A stretch of DNA of 64,000 bases from Tethya wilhelma (lineage: Eukaryota; Porifera; Demospongiae; Tethyida; Tethyidae): the NCBI GenBank assembly GCA_964030475.1, contig CAXIPT010000006.1, positions 6,174,231 to 6,238,230 of the forward strand, read 5' to 3'. Under the pieces are notes generated by a model, which was given only the letters and a program-made list of their open reading frames with translations, was not told the DNA's origin and did no database searches. The position numbers were made by a program, and so were the translations under genes. Each line of letters starts with the position of its first letter. Position 1 is the stretch's first letter. Positions 1-9,344 of the stretch are shown in pieces.

Positions 1-136
1 CTCAACTATCCTCATATGGTTGTTTATAAACTCAAGTTTCTGCTAGCCTTAGTCCCTGAACTCCATTTGACTACACCCATGATATATAACTTTGGTGCTT
101 TCATTAATGTTGTTTTCTTTTTTTTTTTTGGTATAG

Positions 137-1668
137 ACACGCAAATTATTGTTGGATTTGTTCTTGCTGTCACAATGGTGCTGTTGGTAATTTGTACGAT
201 AGTATTGCTTGTAATGGTTTGGTGTTTCTGCAAGATACCCAATAAGGCAAGTTAATTCAGTTTGTCATCAGCCCTGAGTGTGCATGCATAATATTATGAT
301 AGTTTCTGACTCATTGTTGTGCCATGTGCCTTTTTGTACTTTCATTCACTGGCGTAAGAACCAAAGGAGAGCCTAGATTGACGATGTATTTTCATGAAGG
401 ATTCTCTCTGATCTACTGTGTACATGCATGTTTATTTTTGACTCACAATTGATTAAAGCGAGCTGTTCAAGTGTACTTTGTCCATATTGAAAAGTCCTGA
501 CCAGCCACTTTGCACCAAAAATGGTATGTAGAGTGCTGAATTTTATTATGATTTTACCATCCATATTTCCGTTTCTGCTGGGTAGCTAAATTTGGGTGGT
601 ACAGGCTGTGTGTCACTCTTTATGATTCAAAGTGAAACTACACTCGAGAAATCTACAGTTTTATTTGACTTAAAATCGTTCAGAGTGCTATATAATTATT
701 ATGCAAACTAGATTGAAGAGGCCTAGCCTTGACCATTAATTGCATGGCAACCACAAACCAGACAGGAAGGAACACGCATGACGTGATTATTCATGATGAC
801 CAGGCTCTCTGGCCTCCCAGATCCGAGGAGGTACAATAGCCACGTTTCACGCTGAGCTGGCATTTATTTTTTGTGCTGCATATGATCTTTTAAGTGTTGA
901 AAACTCCTATATATATATAGTCTCACATGCATGATATGCACATGATCATATGTAGAAAAGTATAGATCACGTGCACTAAAAATGCCAGCTCAGCATGACA
1001 CACAGCTGTCATATACCTCCTCTCCCTCCCCCTTGCTACACATGCCAAGGCTTAACAAGTATTTTTAATAACTGAAGTGGGAAAGCATTGAAGTTTCCAA
1101 AAATATTTTGATCCTAATTTTTGCTTGATACTGAGATGTATCCAAAATTATTGTAGTTTTAAAGTTTTTTGTTGTATACGATAATACATTTTGGGAAAGC
1201 CCTCTCGGACACTCCATTATTCTAGTACCATTTTTGTGATTATGATTTGGTATGATGTGACTAAATAACCATCAAGTTGATTGTAGCATTGCATGCTGAT
1301 CATGGCCGCTGAATTTGTTATTGATTTTTCCCCTGCTTTTTGTCTTATGACAGCATTACGCCCTCATTTGTTGGTAAGGGGTTATAAAGTTTGATTAATG
1401 TAATTTTGGATTACAGGAGCTGCGACAGACTCAAGAGGAGCTACAAGGGACTCAAAAGAAGCTACAAGGGACTCAAGAGGAGCTACAAGGGACTCAAAAG
1501 AAGCTACAANGAGACACACTAGAGTCTTCTCTCTTGGCCAGCTCTCACATTAGCCTGCTCCTCTCCATGGCTAGGTGCCTTCAAAGGACTACATCAGAGA
1601 TGGTCTCTTGGCAGAGGATACATGTCTGTCTAGTTCATAGAGATAAAGCTGCATCACTGTACTGGTGA
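137..1668 (+). CDS. Partial receptor: transmembrane exon plus coiled-coil tail
   Basis: This is the 3' part of a gene whose ectodomain lies off the left edge. Exon 137-246 follows a polypyrimidine/TAG acceptor, enters in phase 1 and leaves in phase 0. It encodes one strongly hydrophobic helix (about 25 residues) followed by WCFCK, so it is a single-pass membrane segment. Its donor reads AAG|GCAAGT, a GC-AG type intron start. Exon 1417-1668 (phase 0) encodes four heptads of the form [EK]LQGTQ[EK], with alternating acidic and basic ends as in a coiled coil, then DTLESSLLASS and a stop at 1666. Position 1510 is N inside the repeat, so the repeat number may be wrong. A minus-strand gene at 28.9-36 kb shows the same phases and the same TM-then-coiled-coil order. 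The ligand is unknown. Confidence 0.6.
247..1416 (+). other. Long intron of the first gene
   Basis: No coding exon is convincing here. It holds one inverted-repeat element (825-1022) and otherwise AT-rich sequence. A short exon cannot be excluded. Confidence 0.4.
825..1022. mobile_element. MITE with GAGGAGGTA terminal inverted repeats
   Basis: The left end reads GAGGAGGTACAATAGCC and continues to GCTGAGCTGGCATTT. The right end is its imperfect reverse complement (AAATGCCAGCTCAGC to ATACCTCCTC). Related copies with about 40-bp TIRs lie at 13348-13480 and 31061-31200. No coding capacity. Confidence 0.7.
1417..1509 (+). repeat. 21-bp coding minisatellite encoding heptads
   Basis: About 4.4 tandem 21-bp units, each one heptad beginning GAGCTACAAGGGACTCAA or its AAG-starting variant. 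Units alternate in the first and last codon (GAG/AAG), so neighbouring heptads alternate Glu and Lys. The array stops at N1510, which suggests a collapsed or broken repeat in the assembly. Confidence 0.85.
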
Positions 1669-2047
1669 TAACTGAAAATACTGAGACTGTTCAACACTGT
1701 TCAAGTGATGTTAAAAAGTATTAAGCTGCTAGAAATATTTAAGAAAAGTAGACTAAGCAGAGAATTCAGTAACCAGACACGTTCAGCAGCTTCAGCAGGA
1801 AAGAACTGGGTAGGAACTGAAGGAAAGCACATAATTATTTGTCTGCGTGGAAAGGGTCGACGTCGTCATAGGTGGGCCGGGCTCGCGCTATATATACAGC
1901 ACAATTACAAGCGCGCGAGCTAGGGGACGTGAACACCGGGCTTAGCCGCTAGGGCTAGGGGCCGGATGAATAACCTCAATTAACTTACCATAAAAACTTT
2001 GAACTTTTGAGGATTCCAGCGATTATCAACGGTTGGCGCAGTCAAAA

Positions 2048-4288
2048 ATGACATCAACAGTTAACAGTCTTGATCTCTACTGTGTACAAGTTCCTGAGCA
2101 GAACCGCTGGAAACTAGACAAGAAGTTGGACTTTGAACATGATGGTGTCCCCACTCACTTGGGAACTATAGCCGATGTGATCGATCAATGGGAAGGACGT
2201 GTAGCGGAATCATTGGGCCTAAGTTCTGTGGATGTGGCAGCCATCAAATACAAATACCCTGACAATCTCACCTTACAAACGTAAGTGATCTATGCTGTAC
2301 GTTTGATGGGGCTCAGTGGCTGTGTTGCATACGCATTGAGGCTGCAGAGCTTTAATTGCTGTACTTAGACACCCTTCGACCACATCAGTCCAGTGCGGTC
2401 AAATGGTCAAAGGTCTCATTATTAGTCTCATAATTAACTATGCCACAGTCCATATATAGCTAATAGCCAGCTTGCCACCAACCTCTAAATATGGGTTCAT
2501 CTGTACCTGTCTCAGCTAGTGTAGGCCTGGAGTATATATCTCCTAAGCTACTGTAGCAGCTAAAGTGGAAGAGCATAGGTATATATACAGTTTAATCACC
2601 CAAAGTTGGCCTATTTATAGGTGATTAAATAAATAGGCCAACTTTGGGTGATTAAACTGTACATATACCTTAGTCTGCCACCATCACTACGGTATAACCA
2701 TGTCTTCCACAAAAAATCTCAATTGAACCCAAACATAGCCTCGCTTCAGAATTACCATATAGGAAAGTTTCGTGGTGTTAAACTTTTGCAGATGTCAGAT
2801 GAGCTTTGTGAACCTGTATGTACCGTATAGTGGGAAATTTTTGGGGGTGTAAATTTTCGTTAAAAGCCTTGACCGTGCTTCAGAAGAAAATATTCGTGGT
2901 TTTAATTTTCGTGACTTAGTGCTTGAAGGTCTTGTGACAGTTTATCTGCTTTGGTATACTAGCAAGAGACAGAGAACTGAAATCTGACAACGTGCGTGTG
3001 GCAAGTAACGTGACCTTTGAATTTTCATGGGAAGGAAAATTTCGTGACTCATGCAGGGGTTAGTCGCGAAAATAGTGAAAGTTTGCACCCCACGGAAATT
3101 TCCCGCTATAATGGTATTTTACGGATGCCTGAGTCGTGATCCCCGAAAGTTAAACCCCTGGAAACTTTCCCGCTAAACGGTATAATAGTTATGAGGCTAA
3201 TTTCAAAACCACAGCTAGGGTAGTAAGCAAAACAACATGGTGATTTACTGACACGCTTCTCTTGACTGCATGATCAAATCTCTAATACCGTATAGCCGGA
3301 AATATTGACAGAGATTTTAATTTGACGGTTTGATGGTCAAAGTCCAAATTGTCAAATTTAAATCCGCCAATATTTTGGGTGCTGTATATAAATGTAGTAT
3401 GCGTACGTGCAAATCGTCAAATATAAATTCGTCAATATTAATTTTTTATTTTACGTTCTGCGGAGCAAACCGTCAATTCTTTGACCATCAATATTTTCGG
3501 CTATACGGTATGGCATGACTTGTGAGTTCATCATAATTATTGTTAATATCAATCTTCATAGGAGAGAGGCACTTCATTACTGGCAAGAGAAAAATGGCGT
3601 GACTGCAACTTATTGTAACCTCATTGATGTGTTTCTAAAGGCTGAAAAGACAAGCTATGCTGAAGCTGTCTGCAAAGTGCTGGGAATGGATTCTAAAAAT
3701 GGTAAACAATGCCGGCTTAAATTACAGTATTGTGTAATAATCCAGCACATAATAATTATCATTGAATAATTAATGTGAAATTCCTCATTCCTTTGTGCAG
3801 AGGATACAACCAGTGATGCTCTCAGAGGATTATCAATTGATCCTAAGCCAAGCTGCTCTACTGAAAGTCAAGGAGCACATGCACTGATGACACGAAGGAA
3901 AAGTAAGTTGGCCAACAATTATAAATAATTTATTATGATTTGATATTATGGTCCTCTTTTGTGGCCAACCCCCTATAATTATACCTTTGACAATGAATTA
4001 AGGGCAGTGGCATAGCCAGGGGGGGTGCTTTTGGTGCTCGAGCACCCCCTTTGCCGCTGACCGGCAGCGCAAAAACTATTTAATAATTGGATTTACTAAT
4101 AGGTAATCAAAAAAATTAAGCCTTTAGAATCTTTATTAATTTTCTTACTTAATTGTTTGTTGTTAGAAGACATTGCCAGAAATGGCCCATACAACGCTGG
4201 ACATGACACGGACTTCCTGTTTAATGAAACTANAACTGTCTGGGGGAGGCTACTAAATGCATTTGAAGGTTTATCTTTCTTTCCCTGA
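2048..4288 (+). CDS. Death-domain protein
   Basis: Four exons join in consistent phases: 2048-2280, 3562-3701, 3801-3902 and 4167-4288, for 198 aa. The ATG at 2048 follows an in-frame stop at 2000. Exons 1-2 encode a death-fold domain: THLGTIADVIDQWEGRVAES, then LSSVDVAAIK, then REALHYWQEK and LIDVFLKAE, ending YAEAVCKVLGM. This matches the family pattern of a helix-1/2 region, Trp, 'Lgls..di..i', then 'L..W' and a final helix. Death domains bind each other in apoptosis and innate-immune signalling. No second catalytic or receptor domain is visible, so this is a short adaptor-like protein. The last two exons are low complexity and unrecognised. N4233 lies in the last exon, so the C-terminus is uncertain. 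It neighbours a receptor cluster, but a functional link is only inferred. Confidence 0.7.
2588..2659. repeat. 72-nt near-perfect hairpin
   Basis: Arms of about 30 bp beginning CAGTTTAATCACCCAAAG are perfectly complementary around a loop of about 12 nt. Flanking TATATATA / TACATATA weakly extends the stem. It lies in intron 1 of the death-domain gene. It could be a palindromic mini-MITE or a small-RNA hairpin. Confidence 0.8.
2821..3117. mobile_element. MITE with TACCGTATAG-type TIRs
   Basis: Left end TACCGTATAGTGGGAAATTT; right end ATTTCCCGCTATAATGGTA, its imperfect inverse. Internal sequence repeats CGTGxxxTTTTCG-like motifs. It belongs to a group with 3286-3510 and 30509-30697. It lies inside intron 1 of the death-domain gene. 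Confidence 0.6.
3286..3510. mobile_element. 225-bp MITE, TA-flanked
   Basis: Left end TACCGTATAGCCGGAAATAT and right end ATATTTTCGGCTATACGGTA are inverted copies. If the outer TA is the target duplication, this is Tc1/mariner-pogo-like behaviour. Interior contains several TTTGACGGTTTGA-like subterminal repeats. Open frames here are not genes. Confidence 0.7.
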
Positions 4289-4493
4289 AAGTTTATAGAC
4301 ATGAACATTTTGTATTGTGTCAATGGGACATTTGGCCCATTCCTACTTCCGTGCGTATGATATAAAACAGGGCTACTGTTTATAAGTGTTATTATTATCT
4401 ATGGTGCATGCAAGTGGAGTGAACCGAATAATTTGCCATGACTGATTATGATCAGATACTTGAGATGATGAGTTTAAGGCAACGAGAAGAAAT

Positions 4494-5850
4494 ATGTATA
4501 GACGACTTTTGACTTCTATTCTTTCCTTGTGTCACTACCAACTTCTGCTTTTCAAAACAGGTAAACAGTTTATGTTGCCATCTGTGATTATATTGTTGCA
4601 TTAGTCAGCAAGCATCTGCCATCAAAGAAATTGGCCACTGATGGGAGCCTAGCTATTATGTTTTAATTAATCAATACCAATCACCACTTGAATAGGTTCC
4701 TGTACCCTAACATCCAACGTCACTAATGGTGCATCTTGTCTTGGAGATGTGATTGCCTTCACATGCACACAAGAACCTCAGTTACTTCGATGGAGTATTG
4801 TAAGATCGGGAACAGTACTTGGTTCAGCTCTGTTCAGTTTATCTCATGATCAACCTCCTCTTGAACGAACACTGTCAAACAGTGAAATCAGTGGAACAGC
4901 CTCCCTCATCTCCATCTCTCCCACATTGGTGTCCACTCTCACCATTACTGTTACAAGGGCACTGCAAGATAAAGATGTGGTGGAATGTGCTGGAGGCTCT
5001 CAGTCTGTGCAGACTTTAGAGATCAACATTGATACAAGTATGAACTCTAGCTAAGACTAAGTAGTAATTCATGTGGTTTCATCCTCCTGATTGTCTGCAT
5101 GTATCAGTGAAGAGAGATGGTCTCAGACCCTCAAGAAGTAGTGTGTGAAAGAGGAAACACACTGGTGTGAATAATTTGTCAGTTAAGACTGTCTATGATT
5201 CATGCTGACATAATAAATTCTCATTGCTACACATTGCAGTTGGTTGCTCTCCTCCTTCCACTCCAAGAGGTGTTGTTGTTGAAGAAGTGACTTCAACTAC
5301 CCTAATCTTTGGTTGTGATGAAGGTTATTCCCCTAATGGGACAATGGCAGCTGTGTGTGTGGCCACCGATACCTGGAGACCTGACCCTGCTACCTGGGAG
5401 TGTGTTGCCAATGCTTCTACCTCTGAAATGCCTACAGAAAATGGTGAGGCTGATAAGTTTTCACTACTACAATTAAGGGTCAGCACCATGCACATGCACA
5501 TACAGGTTATTACGGGTTCCAATTTCACTAGACTAATCATTAGTACAGTACTACCTTGATACATGTAAATAAACTGGAGTCTTACACCTAATATAGGACC
5601 TAAACTGAATGTCACATTTATTGGAGCTGGTGTTGGAACAGGAGGTGCATGTGTCTTACTAGTAGTAGTGCTGGTTGTTGTGGTGGTTTGCATTGTACTG
5701 AAGAGAAAGAAAACAAGGAAGACAATTGAAACATCAGAACAACCTGAACATTTATACAATGATATATTGACAATACAGTCTACTGAAAAGAACAATGTTA
5801 TTGAACTTGAGAAAAATGTCGCATATGGACCGATCAAAAAATGGACATAA
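4494..5850 (+). CDS. Receptor A: signal peptide-Ig-CCP-TM-tyrosine tail
   Basis: Four exons, all joined in phase 1: 4494-4560 (signal peptide starting MYRRLLTSILSLCHYQLLLF), 4696-5037 (Ig-like domain with CLGD, FTCTQ, LLRW and VVECAGG), 5240-5443 (one CCP/sushi domain: GCSPP, FGCDEGYSP, AVCVATDTW, TWEC), and 5597-5850 (glycine-rich stem, helix of V/L residues, KRKK stop-transfer, cytoplasmic tail). Total 288 aa. The tail has YNDILTI and, 23 residues later, NVAYGPIKKWT. VAYGPI fits the ITIM pattern [ILVS]xYxx[ILV]. It is thus a small type I receptor. Introns are 135, 202 and 153 bp. The whole unit is duplicated downstream as the decayed copy at 7365-8563. Ligand unknown; a recognition or adhesion role is inferred. 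Confidence 0.85.
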
Positions 5851-7364
5851 TTTCGTATAAATTCCATGCAAAATGTAAGGATACAAAACAAAGCACTGTA
5901 CAAAAGCTTATGACATAATTGGACCCTGAGTGTGAGTGAAACAACATAATACAACTTCAAAGATGTGTACAATAAACTCTACTAGAAACAGTTCAGTTTC
6001 AAAATGCATTATGTCAACAGGTTGCAAGTTTATAATAAATACTTGTATGAGAAAATGTCCACACACATTCATGATAATTATTTTATGTACACAACTTCAA
6101 ACCAGGTATACAATACAATGCAATTAGTAATAAAAACTCTGCAGAATACATGTCAACAGGTTGAAAGTTTATACACAACTAACCTCATTCCCAGGCCACT
6201 TATAATACTTAATAATAGTTTATTAATTAATCACAATGTCATGTGATTGTATGTAGTTTCACTCCAAAATGGGTATATATAGTAAATGTTGTACACAGTG
6301 TTTATGGAACCTGTTTAATTTGAAGGAAAACTTTGTGTACTATTAGCTAACAACATTTTAATTAAGATAATAATGAGTAGAGTTACTAGAGTACTGGTTG
6401 TAATTTTTATAATATAATATTATAACTACAATTTAAAGCGATGGAATCAGCTATAATATAATATTATAACTACAATTTAAAGCGATGGAATCAGCTATAA
6501 TATAATATTATAACTACAATTTAAAGCGTAATAAGTCTGAAGGAATTTGTCACCAATATGAAAACAATGTGTATACAATTATGCATAAAAAATATAAGTG
6601 TCCATCGGTTGCTGTCTGTAATCGATAAAGGGCTGAGTGCTTCTTGAATGACTGTGCATGGAATCATACAATGGCAGAAAATGATGTGAAATGGACAATG
6701 AAATTTATACATGAGCTACGTACACATAATTATACCATTTCAATGGTTTCCAATCATCACCATAGAGTGGAGGGCTACAAGGATCGAGATAAACAAACTT
6801 TCATCACATTTTGACCATAATCCTTTACAAAACTTAATTAGTGCAAGATCATCACACTATTCCATGGTGAATTAATGTTTCCTCAAATATTACATTATGT
6901 CATAACCCCCACTTCCTTCATCTTGTTTCTTGAAATCAGTCACAGTTGATTCTCCATTGGCTGAATAATCATACTACCATTGGAGGACATACCTATATAC
7001 AGATGAAAGAAAAAGTATCTTGTTTGAATCTAATTTCAAGACTATAATTAATAAGTGGCAATTGATACTAGTAATCATATAATTATGTAGTGCTGAAGTT
7101 ACATCAGTAGAGCTGTGAAGACAGTTAAGAATAGAACAAGAGACACAACAAATGCTGCTATACACAGAGTGTCTCGAAACGTTTCAAAGTCCTTTCTCTC
7201 TTCACTCTGGTTACAACGTTAGGTACATCAAGGGTTGTTTTAGACGACCTTTTACCAACTTTGACTGTTCGGCTCGAGCGCTGCGCTCTTGACCGACCGC
7301 GCGCGGTCGTGGGTACCGGGTGCATGCATAGAATCTGATGATAAACAGGGCAACGAGAAGAAAT
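5851..7364 (+). other. Intergenic spacer between A and its decayed copy
   Basis: AT-rich sequence. From about 5870 to 6200 it is the 3' flank shared with the second copy (8580-8950), which shows that the duplication unit runs past the stop codon. It holds a 44-bp tandem repeat at 6408-6529. No exon is supported. GACGACCTTTTACC at 7229-7242 resembles the block found upstream of three paralogues. Confidence 0.5.
6408..6529. repeat. 44-bp tandem repeat, about 2.7 copies
   Basis: The unit contains TATAACTACAATTTAAAGCG followed by ATGGAATCAGC and a TAATATAATAT run. Copies are spaced exactly 44 bp apart and appear identical. Confidence 0.9.
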
Positions 7365-8563
7365 ATGTATAGACGGGTGTTTCAACTTTTGACTTCTATT
7401 CTTTCTTTGTGTCACTACCAACTTCTACTTTTCAAAACAGGTAAACACTGAGCTCATGTTACCTCTGTGATTTAGTCAGCAGGCATCTACCTGGCTACCA
7501 TCAAAGCAATTAGCCACTGATGGAAGCCTAGCTATTATAAGTATATCAATCACCACTTGAATAGGTTCCTGTACCCTAACATCCAACGTCACTAATGGTG
7601 CATCTTGTCTTGGAGATGTGATCACCTTCACATGCCACACACAAGAACCTCAGTTACTTCGATGGAGTATTATAAGATTGGAAACAGTACTTGGTTCAGC
7701 TCTGTTCAGTTTCCCTCGTGATCAACCTCCTCTTGAACGGACATTGTTAAACAGTGAAATCAGTGGAACAGCCTCTCTCATCTCCATCTCTCCCACAGTG
7801 GTGTCCACTCTCACCATCACTGTCACAAGAGCACTACAAGATAAAGATGTGGTGGAATGTGCCGGAGGCTCTCAGCCTGTGCAGACTTTAGAGATCAATA
7901 TTGATACAAGTATGAACTCTAGCTAAGACTAAGTATATAATTCACTGGCCTCCCGATTCAGCCGATTGTCTGTATCAGTGAAGAGAGATGGTCTCCAGAC
8001 CCTCAAGAAATAGAGTATGGTAGAGAGGAAACGGGTTAATTGGTGTGAATAATTTGTCAGTTAAGACTGTCTATGATTCATGCTGACATAATAAATTGTC
8101 ATTGTTCTTTCAAACTTCTACTTGCAGTTCACTGCTCTCCTCCTGCCACTCCAAGAAGTGTTGTTGTTGATGAAGTGACTTCAACTACCTGGGAGTATGT
8201 TGCCAATGCTTCTACCTCTGAAATGCCTACAGAAAATTTAAATGGTGAGGCTTATAAGTTATCACAACTACAGATATCTACCTTGATACATGTAAATAAA
8301 CTGGAGTCTTACACCTATAGGACCTAAACTGAATGTCATATTTATTGGAGCTGGTGTTGGAACAGGAGGTGCATGTGTCTTACTAGTAGTAGTGCTAGTG
8401 GTTGTGGTGGTTTGCTTTGTACTAAATTAAGAGAAAGAAAACAAGGAAGACAACATCAGAACAACTTAACCTGTAAATTTAAATATAGAAATAAAAGCAT
8501 CCTGAAAAGAATATTGAACCTGAGAAAAATGTTGCATATGGACCAATCAAAAAACAGATATAA
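7365..8563 (+). pseudogene. Receptor A': truncated tandem copy of A
   Basis: Exons align with A: signal peptide 7365-7440 (three extra codons), Ig 7565-7909 (one extra codon), CCP 8128-8244, TM 8321-8430. The CCP exon has lost 31 codons between two CTACC sequences. That removes two of the four cysteines, and the last cysteine codon TGT has become TAT, so the sushi fold is destroyed in frame. After the TM helix a four-base insertion creates TAA at 8428, directly after CFVLN, and cuts off the tail. The relic tail downstream still reads NVAYGPIKKQI to a stop at 8561-8563. A 215-aa membrane-anchored stub could still be made, but decay is more likely. The neighbouring A is intact. Confidence 0.8.
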
Positions 8564-9344
8564 TTTTGTATAAGTTCGAATTCCATGCAAAATGTAAGGA
8601 TACAAAACAAAGCACGGCACAAAAGCTTAACATAAATGGACCCTGCAGTGTGAGTGAAACAACATAATACAACTTCAAAGATATGTATAATAAACTCTAC
8701 TAGTAACGAACAGTTTATTTTCAAAATGCATTATGTCAACAGGTTGCAAGTTTATAATAAAGAGTTTCATTACTTGTATGAGAAAATGTCCACACACATT
8801 CATGATAATTATTTTATGTGACACAACTTCAAACCAGGTATACAATACAATGCAATTAGTAATAAAAACTCTGCAGAATACATTATGTCAACAGGTTGAA
8901 AGTTTATACACAACTAACCTCATTCCCAGGCCACTTATATATAGTACTTAATAATTGTTTATTAATTAATCACAATGTCACTAGTCGACTTCCAAACTAG
9001 AACTGCAGCACTACCTCTGTTGTGAAATTTGACCTGGGCCAGGCCATTTCAGTTGGAGCTCTTTCTCTCTATATCATATAATAATTATTATATAGGTAGA
9101 GAAATTAAAACAAATTTTTCGCATGGATAGTTATTATTACAGCACACTTATAATGCTTAATAATTGTTTAAGATATTAGGTCATAAATTGCCAAAAAAAT
9201 TCATCTGAGTGTCAGATTTAGACTATTCAATTTTACTGTTTACTTCTTTGACGACCTCTACCCGAGAGCATATGTCATTCCACCACCACCCACAGCTATA
9301 GCCACTGGATTCCAAGAAGGAGACACGAGACTGGGTTTCCCAAC
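8564..9344 (+). other. Spacer upstream of receptor B
   Basis: The first 400 bases are the duplicated 3' flank of A. Nothing coding is visible. It carries the conserved block at 9247-9267. Confidence 0.5.
9247..9267 (+). promoter_or_regulatory. Conserved upstream block of receptor B
   Basis: TTTGACGACCTCTACCCGAG lies about 80-100 bp before the ATG of B. Near-identical blocks in the matching orientation lie upstream of K (15870-15890) and C (19341-19361), although their coding exons differ. It could be a core promoter, a 5' UTR motif or an old exon; which of these is unknown. Confidence 0.5.

Noticed and set aside
1705..1923. 72-codon + frame
   Set aside because: No splice sites, domain or conservation; lies in spacer after the stop of the first gene.
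5325..5972. 215-codon open frame on the minus strand
   Set aside because: It is exactly antisense to the CCP and TM exons of receptor A, crosses its intron, and has a low-complexity valine/threonine composition forced by the sense strand.
6408..6529. Regular repeat spacing considered as a CRISPR array
   Set aside because: The units are contiguous 44-bp tandem copies without unique spacers, and the genome is eukaryotic.
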